From assembly GCA_902787575.1 (NCBI GenBank), contig CADAGX010000004.1:62001-126000 (forward strand): a stretch of DNA of 64,000 nucleotides, written 5' to 3'. Below the pieces are notes generated by a model, which was not told the DNA's origin, searched no databases, and was given only the letters and a program-made list of their open reading frames with translations. The stretch is from an uncultured Bacteroidales bacterium (GTDB lineage: Bacteria; Bacteroidota; Bacteroidia; Bacteroidales; Bacteroidaceae). A program made the position numbers and the translations under genes. Shown piece after piece: positions 1 through 8,488 of the stretch (position 1 is the first letter of the stretch; every line of letters starts with the position of its first letter).

Positions 1-749
1 CGCTTGAGAGCGACGCCTTGGTGCCCAATAATGATGCCTTTCTGGCTGTCGCGCTCCACGTATATAACGGCGTTGATGTGGATACTGCGTTCCTTTTCCT
101 TGAATTGCTCCACCACAACCTCTACGCTGTAAGGTATTTCCTTGTCGTAGTACAGGAGGATTTTTTCGCGAATGATTTCGGTAACGAAGAAACGTGCTGG
201 CTTGTCGGTCCACGCGTCCTTGTCGAAATACGCCGGACTCTCGGGCAAAAGTTCGCAAATACGCTTCAAAACGTTGTCTACGTTGAATCGATGCAATGCG
301 CTGATGGGCAGAATCTCGGCTGCCGGCAGTACGGCGTGCCACTCCTCCACTTTGTTTGTCAGCGTAGTTTGGTCACCAAGGTCGATTTTGTTCACCAAAA
401 CCAATACGGGCACCTGCAGTTTCTTCACTTTCTCCAGGAAGTCGGCATTCTTGTCGGGCGTCTCCACCATGTCCGTCACGTAGAGCAGCACGTCTGCGTC
501 CTGCAGTGCGCTCTCGCTGAACTGCAGCATCTGTTCCTGCAACTTGTAATTTGGTTTCAAAACACCCGGCGTATCGCTAAAACAAATCTGCATATCAGGC
601 GTATTGAGGATGCCCATAATGCGATGCCGCGTGGTCTGCGCTTTGAAAGTGGCAATGGAAATCCGCTCTCCCACGAGGAGATTCATCAGTGTGGACTTTC
701 CCACGTTCGGATTGCCCACGATGTTTACAAATCCTGCCTTGTGTGCCAT
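1..749 (-). CDS. era: GTPase Era, 3' end cut by window edge
   Basis: Era is an essential GTPase that binds 16S rRNA and helps mature the 30S subunit. Translating the minus strand from the ATG at 747-749 gives a start MAHKAGFVNIVGNPNVGKS, which holds the G1 P-loop. It is followed by the G3 motif DTPG and the G4 motif NKID. The last part in the window is the beginning of the KH RNA-binding domain (EKERSIHINAVIYVERDSQ). About 249 codons are present and the C-terminal ~45 residues lie off the left edge. It is the last of four minus-strand genes (DUF177, rpmF, fabH, era), a standard Bacteroidales order, with 33 bp between fabH and era. Seen: GTPase motifs and gene order; the function is known for the family. 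Confidence 0.95.
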   Translation of the reverse strand, partial: MAHKAGFVNIVGNPNVGKSTLMNLLVGERISIATFKAQTTRHRIMGILNTPDMQICFSDTPGVLKPNYKLQEQMLQFSESALQDADVLLYVTDMVETPDKNADFLEKVKKLQVPVLVLVNKIDLGDQTTLTNKVEEWHAVLPAAEILPISALHRFNVDNVLKRICELLPESPAYFDKDAWTDKPARFFVTEIIREKILLYYDKEIPYSVEVVVEQFKEKERSIHINAVIYVERDSQKGIIIGHQGVALK

Positions 750-782
750 CTTATTTCGTTAGCGAAAACCGTATTAACAGCC

Positions 783-1880
783 TTAGGCATTCTCAGCCTT
801 GCGCCGCATGGCGTACCATTCCTCGCGCGAGATTTTTCCTTCCTTGTAGAAGTTTGCCGGAGACTTAGCGGCCTCGGGAGCACCGTCATAGCCCCAAATC
901 AAATAGCTTGCGCCCCAAGTAAATCCTGCGCCGAATGCCGTGAAGATTAACTTGTCGCCCTTTTTAAGCTGCGGCTCGTACTCCCACAAACACAGCGGCA
1001 AAGTTCCACCGGAAGTATTCGCCATATGGTCGATATTAATCATCACATGCTCTTCATCAACGCCAATTCTACGAGCCACGGCGCTCTCTATGCGCACGTT
1101 TGCCTGGTGAGGAATCACCCACGCAATATCGTTGTTCGTAAGATTATTCTTCTTAGCCACGTATTCCACAGCATCCGACATCTTTGTGACAGCATGCTTG
1201 AACACGGGCCGCCCTTCCTGGTAAACAAAGTGCTGGCGCGCATCTACGGTTTCATGCGACGGCATACAAGCTGAGCCGCCTGCCGCCATGTGCAAGTTCT
1301 CGTAACCCTGTCCATCCACGCGGAGGTAAGAGTCGATGAGACCCACATTTTCCTCGGTGGTGGCCTCCATCATTACACAAGCTGCGCCGTCGCCAAAAAT
1401 CGGACACGTGTTGCGGTCCTCGTAGTTCACCATGCTTGACATATGGTCGCCGCCGCAAACGATAATCCGCCTGCAACGACCGGAACGAATGAACGCGGCA
1501 CCTGTCTCCATCGCATAAAGAAAACCTGCGCACGCGGCTTCCATATCAAAGCCAAAGGCGTTCGTAAGTCCGATATTGCCTATCACAAGTGAAGCAGTGG
1601 AGGGAAAATGATAGTCGGGCGTCGTGGTAGCGCAGATGACGGCTTCCACAGTTTGCGGATCAACCGCAGTTTTCTGGAGAAGCTGTTTCACAGCGCGCGT
1701 CATAAGGTAAGAAGTGCCACTGCCTTGTTCAGGTTTCAGAATGTGACGTGTCTTAACCCCAATTCTTTCCATAATCCACTCGTCGCTCGTGTCCACAATT
1801 CGCGACATCTCCTCGTTGTCCAGAATATAATCGGGCACGTAACCGCCGACGCCAGTTATTACGGCATTCAGTTTATTCAT
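783..1880 (-). CDS. fabH: 3-oxoacyl-ACP synthase III (FabH)
   Basis: Beta-ketoacyl-ACP synthase III starts fatty acid synthesis by condensing an acyl-CoA with malonyl-ACP in the cytoplasm. The 365-residue protein has the catalytic Cys117 in EAACAGF, the His of [11 protein letters not shown] and the Asn of MANTSGG, in the order expected of the Cys-His-Asn triad. It is about 30 residues longer than typical FabH because of a charged C-terminal extension ([15 protein letters not shown]). It lies between rpmF and era on the same strand, and lipid and ribosome genes linked like this are common in bacteria. No promoter box was seen directly upstream, so it is probably read from the DUF177 promoter. 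Confidence 0.95.
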   Translation of the reverse strand: MNKLNAVITGVGGYVPDYILDNEEMSRIVDTSDEWIMERIGVKTRHILKPEQGSGTSYLMTRAVKQLLQKTAVDPQTVEAVICATTTPDYHFPSTASLVIGNIGLTNAFGFDMEAACAGFLYAMETGAAFIRSGRCRRIIVCGGDHMSSMVNYEDRNTCPIFGDGAACVMMEATTEENVGLIDSYLRVDGQGYENLHMAAGGSACMPSHETVDARQHFVYQEGRPVFKHAVTKMSDAVEYVAKKNNLTNNDIAWVIPHQANVRIESAVARRIGVDEEHVMINIDHMANTSGGTLPLCLWEYEPQLKKGDKLIFTAFGAGFTWGASYLIWGYDGAPEAAKSPANFYKEGKISREEWYAMRRKAENA

Positions 1881-1949
1881 TTCGTCAATTAAATATAAAG
1901 CCGCAGAAGTGCGTTTGCACTCTTGCGGCTAAAAGTTGTGTGAGAGAAG

Positions 1950-2129
1950 TTACGCCTCTTTCTCGATAGCGACTTTACCACGGTAGTAACCGCAAGCGGG
2001 ACAAACCGTATGATAAATATGAAACTCGCCACAATTCGGGCAAACTGCCAGAGCTGGCTGCACGGCTTTGTCATGAGTTCTTCTCTTCAGAGTCCGAGTC
2101 TTGGACTGTCTTCTTTTAGGATGTGCCAT
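1950..2129 (-). CDS. rpmF: 50S ribosomal protein L32
   Basis: A 59-residue ORF on the minus strand begins MAHPKRRQSKTRT and ends GKVAIEKEA. It is the zinc-ribbon form of L32, with two CxxC pairs (CPNCG and CPACG) that bind one zinc ion. The length is usual for the family. The start is 12 bp downstream of the DUF177 stop, so the two genes are almost certainly co-transcribed, as they are across most bacteria. Confidence 0.97.
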   Translation of the reverse strand: MAHPKRRQSKTRTLKRRTHDKAVQPALAVCPNCGEFHIYHTVCPACGYYRGKVAIEKEA

Positions 2130-2141
2130 TTGTTGTTTTTT

Positions 2142-2657
2142 TTATTTGTTATTTAATAATTTTTTCAGCGCGTTCCATCTTGGATCTGCGGCACTTGGTT
2201 CCGCAGAAACTGCACTCAGTTTTTTCGTTTCTTGCCCGTCGGAATATTCCTGGCAGGCGTCATTTTCGTGGACGTGACGCATGGGAATTTCGAGCGCAAT
2301 GAACTCGTAGAGATTCCAAGCCACGTCTATGTAGCCATCTTCGGCCGGCACGGTTACCAGCTCACCGTCGTCTTCGAAATGGTCGCCCAACTTTACTTTC
2401 AGTGTACGCGTGGCAGCCACGGGCTGCTCCATCATCTCGAGACATCTGTCGCACGGAATCATCAAATTCCCCTCGAAGGAGAAGTCTAATTCATATGCGC
2501 CAGCAGTGCGGCGGACGTTCAGTTTTACGTCCACAACGCCGTGTTTCACCTCGGTAGCACGCACAGTTTCAAAGAATTCGTCGGTCAGATGCCATTCGTA
2601 CGAAGCACGTTCCGGCACGTCCCTCAGCAACACTTTATATCTGTCAGATGCTTCCAT
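2142..2657 (-). CDS. DUF177 (YceD-type) protein upstream of L32
   Basis: This 171-residue protein belongs to the DUF177/YceD family, whose gene nearly always precedes rpmF and which is linked to 23S rRNA accumulation in bacteria and plastids. The recognisable part is the central CDRCLEMMEQPV segment (CxxC type), followed by an acidic stretch and the conserved IDVAWNLYEFIALEIPMRHVH. The C-terminus is basic (DPRWNALKKLLNNK), as in relatives. The ATG lies only 7 nt after a TAACTTTG -7 box at 2665-2672, so the transcript probably has little or no 5' leader. It heads the rpmF-fabH-era operon. Confidence 0.88.
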   Translation of the reverse strand: MEASDRYKVLLRDVPERASYEWHLTDEFFETVRATEVKHGVVDVKLNVRRTAGAYELDFSFEGNLMIPCDRCLEMMEQPVAATRTLKVKLGDHFEDDGELVTVPAEDGYIDVAWNLYEFIALEIPMRHVHENDACQEYSDGQETKKLSAVSAEPSAADPRWNALKKLLNNK

Positions 2658-2664
2658 CGGGCTG

Positions 2665-2672
2665 CAAAGTTA
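2665..2672 (-). promoter_or_regulatory. -7 box TAACTTTG for the DUF177-rpmF-fabH-era operon
   Basis: The minus strand reads TAACTTTG, matching the Bacteroidota -7 consensus TAnnTTTG. The start codon follows after 7 nt, which implies a near-leaderless message. Confidence 0.6.
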
Positions 2673-2719
2673 CGAAAAAAAGAAATACGGACGGCAAAAA
2701 AAGAGCAAAAAATGCAGTT

Positions 2720-3877
2720 TTAGTGTTTTCTGAGCTCAATTCTGAAGGTTGTGCCCTGTCCCAACTCGGAATTTTTGACGTAGATTCGTCCGTTGTGATA
2801 CTCCTCGATGATACGTTTCGCGAGTGAGAGTCCGAGTCCCCACCCTCTCTTTTTTGTGGTGAAGCCCGGCACAAAGACAGTTTTGAAGTTCTTTTTCGGA
2901 ATTCCCTTGCCCGTATCCGAGACTTCCACCGAGAAGCAATTATCTTCCTCGGCTGCACGCAGCGTAATTGCGCCCTGTCCATCCATGGCGTCTATCGCGT
3001 TCTTACAGAGGTTCTCGACCACCCATTCGAAGAGCGGCGCGCACATTTGTGCAATTATCGGGTGTGGCGGCAAGAGTAAGCTCAGGCTCACACGATTGCT
3101 GGCACGCCTGCTAATGTAAGTTGTCACCTGCTCGCAAACTTCGTTCAGGTTCTCCGGCTTCAATTCTGGCTGCGAGCCTATTTTTGAGAAACGCTCCGCG
3201 ATTCGCTGCAGCCGCATCACGTCTTTTCCCATTTCCGGCAGCAGTTCATCGTCGGGATACGTCTCGCGCAGCACCTCTTGCCACGCCATAAGGCTGCTGA
3301 TGGGAGTCCCAAGTTGATGTGCCGTTTCCTTGCTGAGACCCACCCAAACTTTATTTTGTTCTGCCTTCTTACTCGAAAGCAAAGCAAAAATGGCCACAAC
3401 GACGAATATCAGCACCACGCCCAGCTGCACGTATGGCCAAAGTGCCAGTCGACGCAGAAGAAGGCTGTCGGAGTAAAGTACGTCCATGTAGTCGGAATCC
3501 GAAAGATTGATGCGAATGACGCGGCCGGCATCGCGCATAGAATCGACGCGACGCATCAGATATGCCGTAGAATCTGCGGCAGTGGGCTTGTGGAACGTCA
3601 GATTTCTGAAATCGCGCACCGCACCGTCGCGGTCAACCACCACAACGGGAATAGTATTGTTGCCATTCATGACGGCAAACTCGAGCGACACGTCAACGCT
3701 GTCTGGTTTTTCGTTTAGCGAACGCATCGCCTCGGCCCACAAGTTCATTTTCAGCAATTCCTCACGTTTCAGGTCGCGTACGAGGAAATGCGAGACCACC
3801 AGCGAGGCCACGCTCAGCAGAACTGCGGCCACCACGAGCAGTATCTTGACTTGTCTGATACGGTTAATCCATTGCAT
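2720..3877 (-). CDS. Orphan membrane sensor histidine kinase
   Basis: A 385-residue two-component sensor. Transmembrane segments lie at about residues 11-33 and 148-168 and flank a periplasmic sensor domain of roughly 115 residues with no recognised fold. The dimerisation/phosphoacceptor helix reads SKETAHQLGTPISSL with His187 as the likely phosphorylated residue. The ATPase domain has the N box (LCKNAIDAMDG), the G1 box (DTGKGIP) and the G2 box (GWGLGLSLAKRII). The HQLGTP form of the H box differs from the common HELRTP and recurs in kinases of this phylum. No response regulator gene is adjacent, so its partner must be elsewhere. The next gene upstream is divergent, and no -7 box was found for the kinase. 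Confidence 0.88.
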   Translation of the reverse strand: MQWINRIRQVKILLVVAAVLLSVASLVVSHFLVRDLKREELLKMNLWAEAMRSLNEKPDSVDVSLEFAVMNGNNTIPVVVVDRDGAVRDFRNLTFHKPTAADSTAYLMRRVDSMRDAGRVIRINLSDSDYMDVLYSDSLLLRRLALWPYVQLGVVLIFVVVAIFALLSSKKAEQNKVWVGLSKETAHQLGTPISSLMAWQEVLRETYPDDELLPEMGKDVMRLQRIAERFSKIGSQPELKPENLNEVCEQVTTYISRRASNRVSLSLLLPPHPIIAQMCAPLFEWVVENLCKNAIDAMDGQGAITLRAAEEDNCFSVEVSDTGKGIPKKNFKTVFVPGFTTKKRGWGLGLSLAKRIIEEYHNGRIYVKNSELGQGTTFRIELRKH

Positions 3878-3993
3878 TTCAGAATAAGAACGTGTGCTGC
3901 CTCGCTTTTATTGTGCAGAGGCCCAAAAGTTTGCCCGTCGGAACCGAACAAACTATTTTCGACAAAACGCTTGCCGCATTCAGTTTTTTGCAT

Positions 3994-4001
3994 TATCTTT
4001 G
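3994..4001 (+). promoter_or_regulatory. -7 box TATCTTTG for the clostripain gene
   Basis: TATCTTTG fits TAnnTTTG and ends only 5 nt before the ATG at 4007, so transcription would begin at or next to the start codon. Confidence 0.55.
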
Positions 4002-4006
4002 CAGGC

Positions 4007-5173
4007 ATGAAACGTGGCATCCAATACCTTATATATATATGCGCGATGTTGGCAGCGTGCCACCGCCATCATTCCGAGGAAGTGGCTCCACTTTGGAAAG
4101 CCGAGACGGGTGAGCGCACGGTTATCATCTACATGATGGCCGAAAACAGCATGGACGAATACACATCGCTGGACATCGAAGAGATGGTTGCGACCAAGTC
4201 GGAAATTCCCGACAGCGTGCACTATGTGATTTACAAAGACGACACAGACCTGCCCATCATCCAATACATCACGGATTCCACCGGGCTGCAGGATTATTAT
4301 GTCTTTCCGCAGGACCACTATTCGACCGACTCCGTGCAGATGCTGCAGAACCTTCGCTTCATTATCGACGCCTTTCCTGCCCGGCACTACACGTTGGTTT
4401 TCTGGTCTCACGCCAGCGGATGGATACCGCGACACAAGACATTGGGCATCGACAACGGTCAGAACAACAGATTCGACACGGGCCTCCGCATGAACATCAG
4501 CGAGTTGCGATGGACGCTGCAGCAACTTCCACACACCGACATGCTCTTCTTCGACGCCTGCTTCATGCAGAACATCGAGATAGCATACGAGCTACGCCAC
4601 GTGACGGACTGGATTGTGGGCTCGCCGGCCGAGATACCAGGCCCTGGAGCGCCCTACGACAAGATTATGAAAGGGTTGTGCGACGGCGATGCGCAGGCGG
4701 TAACCTTGGCTTACAGCGCCGAATATCCGAATACGCGCCGCGACCTTTACAAGGGCGTCGTGTTGTCGGCCATCCGATGCAGTGAGCTGGATAATCTGGC
4801 ACAGGCATGCAAGGAATTTATCCCACAGTCTTTTGTGGACCGCGCCGAGGTGCCGACACACGGAGTGCAGTCATATTGCGACTATTACAACTCCGAAACT
4901 TACCACTTCGACATGGGAAGTTTCTTCTACCACCTGCTCGAGGAAGACGATTACCTGCGATGGAAAGAGGCTTACACGGCAGCCGTTCCTTGCCGCCCAG
5001 CGGCGACAAGATGGTTCGCACGGCGCAAAAGTTTTGCCGTGATAGAGGACACCGTACATAACGGCGCAGTATCCATGTTCCTGCCCGACGCCGTAGATAA
5101 GCCGGGATGGAACACACTTTTCCACGAGACGGAATGGTACCACGCCTCGGGCTGGGACGAAACCGGCTGGTAA
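4007..5173 (+). CDS. Clostripain-family (C11) cysteine peptidase, lipoprotein
   Basis: A predicted lipoprotein peptidase of 388 residues. The N-terminus MKRGIQYLIYICAMLAAC is a short signal peptide ending in a lipobox (LAAC), with Cys18 as the lipidated residue. This start was chosen over the longer open frame beginning at 3788 because it gives the signal peptide and sits right after a promoter box. The C11 catalytic pair is visible: His135 in VFWSHASGW and Cys185 in LFFDACFMQN. C11 enzymes cut after basic residues and often mature by self-cleavage. It probably sits in the outer or inner membrane leaflet and takes part in protein scavenging. Aminopeptidase P and a C1 peptidase are encoded just downstream. 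It converges on a small gene 18 bp away. Confidence 0.88.
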   Translation: MKRGIQYLIYICAMLAACHRHHSEEVAPLWKAETGERTVIIYMMAENSMDEYTSLDIEEMVATKSEIPDSVHYVIYKDDTDLPIIQYITDSTGLQDYYVFPQDHYSTDSVQMLQNLRFIIDAFPARHYTLVFWSHASGWIPRHKTLGIDNGQNNRFDTGLRMNISELRWTLQQLPHTDMLFFDACFMQNIEIAYELRHVTDWIVGSPAEIPGPGAPYDKIMKGLCDGDAQAVTLAYSAEYPNTRRDLYKGVVLSAIRCSELDNLAQACKEFIPQSFVDRAEVPTHGVQSYCDYYNSETYHFDMGSFFYHLLEEDDYLRWKEAYTAAVPCRPAATRWFARRKSFAVIEDTVHNGAVSMFLPDAVDKPGWNTLFHETEWYHASGWDETGW

Positions 5174-5191
5174 GTTTCGCCGTGCGACAGC

Positions 5192-5449
5192 CTATTCCAC
5201 ACCTTCCTGCTTCAGTCGCTCACGGATGAGCATCAGCTGCGACACATATCCGTTGAGCGAAACCGTCAGTTCGCAGTTCTTTATCGTACGTATGTAGGCC
5301 GACACCGTCTCGCGCACGTTTGCCGAGTAGGTTGCCTCGTCCACTTGCAACGATTCGGGCAGGCGGTCCATGCGACTGTCGAACCACGCAAACAGTTCGT
5401 CCAGTTCGGCCGGCGAATATTTGGTCTTAAAAGTCTTTACTCTTTCCAT
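5192..5449 (-). CDS. Small conserved hypothetical protein, 85 aa
   Basis: The protein begins MERVKTFKTKYSPAELDEL and continues with WFDSRMDRLPESLQ. It is probably all-helical and cytoplasmic, with no signal or membrane segment. Similar small proteins are, to my recollection, present in many Bacteroidales, but I cannot name a function. It is a real gene by its coding character and by the neat convergent fit, 18 bp from the clostripain stop. Its upstream region (5450-5766) is the unusual repeat-bearing spacer described separately. Confidence 0.7.
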   Translation of the reverse strand: MERVKTFKTKYSPAELDELFAWFDSRMDRLPESLQVDEATYSANVRETVSAYIRTIKNCELTVSLNGYVSQLMLIRERLKQEGVE

Positions 5450-5507
5450 CCGAGCGAGTCATTTCTGCGTTTCACGTCCGCAAAGATACACTTTTTTCTG
5501 ATTCACG

Positions 5508-5581
5508 CCACGTTTGACGATGAAAAAACTACACGTAGTTTTGTTCGCAACCACACGTCGAAAAATAATTTCCACACGTCG
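5508..5581 (+). repeat. Phased CCACACGTCG-like array (4 units, 21-22 bp)
   Basis: Cores begin at 5508 (CCACGTTTGA), 5529 (CTACACGTAG), 5551 (CCACACGTCG) and 5572 (CCACACGTCG). The steps are 21, 22 and 21 bp. The two last cores are identical, and the sequence between cores is A/T-rich. The same core and period recur in other intergenic regions of this window. Confidence 0.6.
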
Positions 5582-5583
5582 TA

Positions 5584-5617
5584 TTGCATGAAATGCAAGG
5601 CAGTAACGTGCCTTGCA
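5584..5617 (+). promoter_or_regulatory. Three-arm alternative hairpin
   Basis: Arm A TTGCAT (5584-5589) can pair with arm B ATGCAA (5593-5598). Arm B extended, TGCAAGGCA (5594-5602), pairs perfectly with arm C TGCCTTGCA (5609-5617) across a 6-nt loop. The two pairings exclude each other, as in attenuator-like switches. There is no adjoining U-run, so a role as terminator is doubtful. Confidence 0.45.
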
Positions 5618-5706
5618 CATAATCAGTTTTTTAGTCCGGCGAGGATTATTTTTTAAGATTTAACATCTTTTCGCTATCAAATGCACGTAATCTCAAATAA
5701 AATCAC

Positions 5707-5714
5707 TATATTTG
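5707..5714 (+). promoter_or_regulatory. -7 box TATATTTG for aminopeptidase P
   Basis: TATATTTG matches the Bacteroidota -7 consensus. It lies 52 nt before the ATG at 5767 and probably drives the aminopeptidase P-C1 peptidase pair. No clear -33 TTTG was seen. Confidence 0.5.
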
Positions 5715-5766
5715 CAGCTGATTTTTGCACGTCGGAAACATAGACGTTGCAAGCTATTTTTACAGG

Positions 5767-7167
5767 ATGTTATTCGATAAGCAAACATACGAAGCACGGC
5801 GGGCCACCCTGCGACAGCAGGTGGGTTCGGGTCTGATATTGCTGCCGGGAAATTCCGACACGCCCGTAAACTACCCGTCGAACGTCTATAAGTTCCGTCA
5901 GGACTCCACGTTTCTCTACTACTTCGGCCTGCAGCGCGAAGATTTGGCTGCAGTAATCGATGCCGACAGCGGCGAGGAATGGATTTTCGGCGATGATATC
6001 GACATAGACGACATCGTGTGGTTCGGACAAGTGGAGAGCGTGGCCGAAATGGCTGCAGCCTGCGGCGTGGCAAAGAGCGCGCCGATGGGCCAGCTCTCGG
6101 CCCTCGTAGCTAAGGCTCTCGCCTGCAAGAGGCAGATACACTTCCTGCCGCCATACCGCCACGACTGGATGATTCGGCTCGCCGACCTGACGGGCATCCG
6201 CCCCGAAGAGCAGAAAGCCCGCGCATCGAAGGCACTCATCATGGCTGTCATAGGTCAGCGGGCCAAGAAGTCGGCGGCAGAGGTGGAGGAAATAGAGCGC
6301 GCATGCGCCATCGGATACGACATGCACACCACTGCCATGCGTCTCTGCCGGCCGGGCGTCACGGAGCAGCACATCGGCGGCGTGCTGAGCGGAATCGCCA
6401 GCAGCCGAGGCTGCATCGTTTCGTTCCCGCCAATCGTGACGATGCATGGAGAAATCATGCACGGGAACCCCAGCCCATGTCCGCTGGAGGAAGGACGGCT
6501 GATGCTGTGCGACGCAGGCGCAGAAACAAACGAGAACTACTGCAGCGACCACACACGCACGTCGCCCATCGGCGGTCGTTTCAGCCAGCGCCAACGCGAG
6601 ATATACAGCATCGTCGAGGAGTGTCACGACTACGTGCTGCAGTTGGCTCGCCCCGGCGTGAAGTGGTGGGACGTTCACTTCGCCGTTTGCCGCATGATGA
6701 CCGAGCGACTGAAAGAACTCGGCCTGATGCGCGGCAATACGGACGACGCACTCGAGGCTGGCGCACACGCCATGTTCATGCCCCACGGCCTGGGGCACAT
6801 GATGGGCATGGACGTTCACGACATGGAAGGCCTCGGACAGACACTTGTGGGCTTCGACGACGAAGTTCGCCCACGTCTCGACCAGTTTGGCACGTGCAGT
6901 TTACGTTTCGGCCGGCGGTTGCAGGAAGGATTCGTGCTAAGCGACGAACCCGGTATCTACTTCATTCCCGCACTAATCGACGCGTGGAAAGCAGAGGGAC
7001 GATGCGCCGAATTCCTCAATTTCACCCTGTTGGAAAAATACAAAGACTTCGGCGGAATCCGCATCGAAGACGACATACTCGTCACGGCAGACGGCTGCCG
7101 CTTCCTTGGCACGCAGCAAATCCCATATCACGCAGGTGACGTAGAGAATTTCATGGCAAACAACTAA
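5767..7167 (+). CDS. pepP: Xaa-Pro aminopeptidase (M24B, aminopeptidase P)
   Basis: A cytosolic metallopeptidase that removes an N-terminal residue preceding proline. The 466-residue protein has an N-terminal AMP_N domain (about 1-135) followed by the pita-bread M24 fold. All five dimetal ligands are recognisable: Asp in CDAGAETN, Asp in CSDHTRT, His in PHGLGHMMGMDVHD, Glu in SDEPGIYF and Glu in IRIEDDILV. The in-frame ATG at 5767 (MLFDKQTYEARR) was preferred to an upstream one at 5725 because family members start with this sequence. The C1 peptidase starts 12 bp downstream, so the two are probably co-transcribed for peptide use. Confidence 0.93.
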   Translation: MLFDKQTYEARRATLRQQVGSGLILLPGNSDTPVNYPSNVYKFRQDSTFLYYFGLQREDLAAVIDADSGEEWIFGDDIDIDDIVWFGQVESVAEMAAACGVAKSAPMGQLSALVAKALACKRQIHFLPPYRHDWMIRLADLTGIRPEEQKARASKALIMAVIGQRAKKSAAEVEEIERACAIGYDMHTTAMRLCRPGVTEQHIGGVLSGIASSRGCIVSFPPIVTMHGEIMHGNPSPCPLEEGRLMLCDAGAETNENYCSDHTRTSPIGGRFSQRQREIYSIVEECHDYVLQLARPGVKWWDVHFAVCRMMTERLKELGLMRGNTDDALEAGAHAMFMPHGLGHMMGMDVHDMEGLGQTLVGFDDEVRPRLDQFGTCSLRFGRRLQEGFVLSDEPGIYFIPALIDAWKAEGRCAEFLNFTLLEKYKDFGGIRIEDDILVTADGCRFLGTQQIPYHAGDVENFMANN

Positions 7168-7179
7168 AATAAATATACA

Positions 7180-8385
7180 ATGAAAAAGTTTTTCACACTC
7201 GCGCTAATCGCTCTCGTGGCACTCGGCGCACAGGCAAAAGACAAGAAAGAAAAGAAAGACGACTCGCGGAAACCCGTTTTCACGGTCATCAAAGAGAACA
7301 AAATCACGAGCATCAAGGACCAAAATCGCAGCGGCACCTGCTGGGACTACTCCACCATCTCGTTTTTCGAGGCTGAAATCCTGAAAGCCACAGGCAAGGA
7401 GTACGACCTCTGCGAGTCATTTGTTGCAAACAAAACGTACATGGACCGCGCAATACAGGTGGTACGCTTCCACGGCGACTGCCAATTTGCACAAGGCGGC
7501 TCCGCCGAGGATGTTCTCGCGACCATGAAACAGTACGGCATCTGTCCCGAGGACGCTATGCCCTTCCCCGGCTCGCTTTACGGCGACTCGCTGAATAATT
7601 TCGGCGAGTTCTTCTCGCTGCTGTCGCCCTACGTAAATGCAGTGGCAAACTCCAGCGCCAAGAAACTGAGCTCGCAGTGGAAGGTCGGCTTGCAAGGCAT
7701 TCTGGACGCTTACCTCGGCAAATGTCCCGAGAAGTTCACTTTCGAGGGTCGCGAGTACACGCCAAAATCTTTTATGGCTTCGCTGGGAATAAATCTCGAC
7801 GACTATGTTAGCATTACGTCGTACACACACCATCCTTTCTACACGACGTTTGCAGTGGAAGTACAGGACAACTGGCGCTTCCCGCAGTCGTATAATCTGC
7901 CCATGGACGAGATGATGCAGGTTCTCGACCATGCCGTGCGCAACGGCTACACGATAGCCTGGGGCGGCGACGTGTCGGAAGACGGATTCACACGCAAGGG
8001 ACTGGCCTACGCCGTGGATGGAAAATCGGCACAGGACCTCGCCGGCAGCGACAAGGCACGCTGGCTGAAACTTACCACCGAGAAGAAACGCAACATCATC
8101 GACTCGTTGGGCGTGGATGTGCCCGAGATAACTCCCACTCAGACACTTCGTCAGGAGCGTTACGACAATTGGGAACTCACAGATGATCACGGCATGGTAA
8201 TTTTCGGACTCGCCAAAGATCAGCGTGGCAAGGAATATTTCATGGTAAAGAACTCGTGGGGCGAAAGCGGCGACTACAAGGGAATCTGGTATATGACCAA
8301 GAGTTTTATCGCTGCCAACACGATGGATTTCCTAATCAACAAGAACGCCATCCCGGCTGACATTCGCAAGAAATTGGGCCTCTGA
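7180..8385 (+). CDS. Exported C1 cysteine peptidase, bleomycin-hydrolase/PepC-like
   Basis: A 401-residue papain-fold aminopeptidase of the C1B type. The N-terminus MKKFFTLALIALVALGAQA is a signal peptide followed by a lysine-rich linker, so the enzyme acts in the periplasm or beyond; classical PepC is cytosolic. Catalytic Cys54 lies in RSGTCWDYST, the His in DDHGMVIFG and the Asn in MVKNSWGE. It follows aminopeptidase P by 12 bp, and a C11 peptidase is encoded nearby, so the locus looks built for protein and peptide breakdown. Confidence 0.88.
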   Translation: MKKFFTLALIALVALGAQAKDKKEKKDDSRKPVFTVIKENKITSIKDQNRSGTCWDYSTISFFEAEILKATGKEYDLCESFVANKTYMDRAIQVVRFHGDCQFAQGGSAEDVLATMKQYGICPEDAMPFPGSLYGDSLNNFGEFFSLLSPYVNAVANSSAKKLSSQWKVGLQGILDAYLGKCPEKFTFEGREYTPKSFMASLGINLDDYVSITSYTHHPFYTTFAVEVQDNWRFPQSYNLPMDEMMQVLDHAVRNGYTIAWGGDVSEDGFTRKGLAYAVDGKSAQDLAGSDKARWLKLTTEKKRNIIDSLGVDVPEITPTQTLRQERYDNWELTDDHGMVIFGLAKDQRGKEYFMVKNSWGESGDYKGIWYMTKSFIAANTMDFLINKNAIPADIRKKLGL

Positions 8386-8401
8386 CGCCACATCCGTCAT
8401 T

Positions 8402-8432
8402 CGACGCGTGGGTTTTAACCGATTACGCGTGA
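8402..8432 (-). repeat. Two phased CACGCGTCG-like cores before recJ
   Basis: On the plus strand CGACGCGTGG (8402-8411) and TTACGCGTGA (8423-8432) lie 21 bp apart. Read on the minus strand these are CCACGCGTCG and TCACGCGTAA, the same core as elsewhere. The second core runs into a hairpin. Confidence 0.45.
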
Positions 8433-8464
8433 TTTGCGTGCAAAGCAAGCATTGCAAATCACGC
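8427..8464 (+). promoter_or_regulatory. Long inverted repeat between the C1 peptidase and recJ
   Basis: GCGTGATTTGC (8427-8437) and GCAAATCACGC (8454-8464) are perfect 11-bp arms. Inside, TTTGC/GCAAA and TGCAA/TTGCA pairs could form alternative small stems. No U-run follows. It could end transcription of the peptidase pair, stabilise the 3' end or act on recJ; the sequence does not decide. Confidence 0.45.
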
Positions 8465-8488
8465 ACTTATACATAAATATATAAAATC

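Larger units (their letters stand above)
5450..5766. other. Divergent intergenic region with phased repeats, hairpins and a promoter
   Basis: This 317-bp spacer separates the 85-aa gene (minus) from aminopeptidase P (plus). It holds four CCACACGTCG-like cores phased at 21-22 bp (5508-5581), three arms that can form alternative TTGCA/TGCAA hairpins (5584-5617) and a TATATTTG -7 box (5707-5714). No protein-coding signal was found in it. Confidence 0.6.

Noticed and set aside
18-950. Plus-strand open frame at the left edge
   Set aside because: It is the shadow of era and the end of fabH, both with intact motifs on the minus strand.
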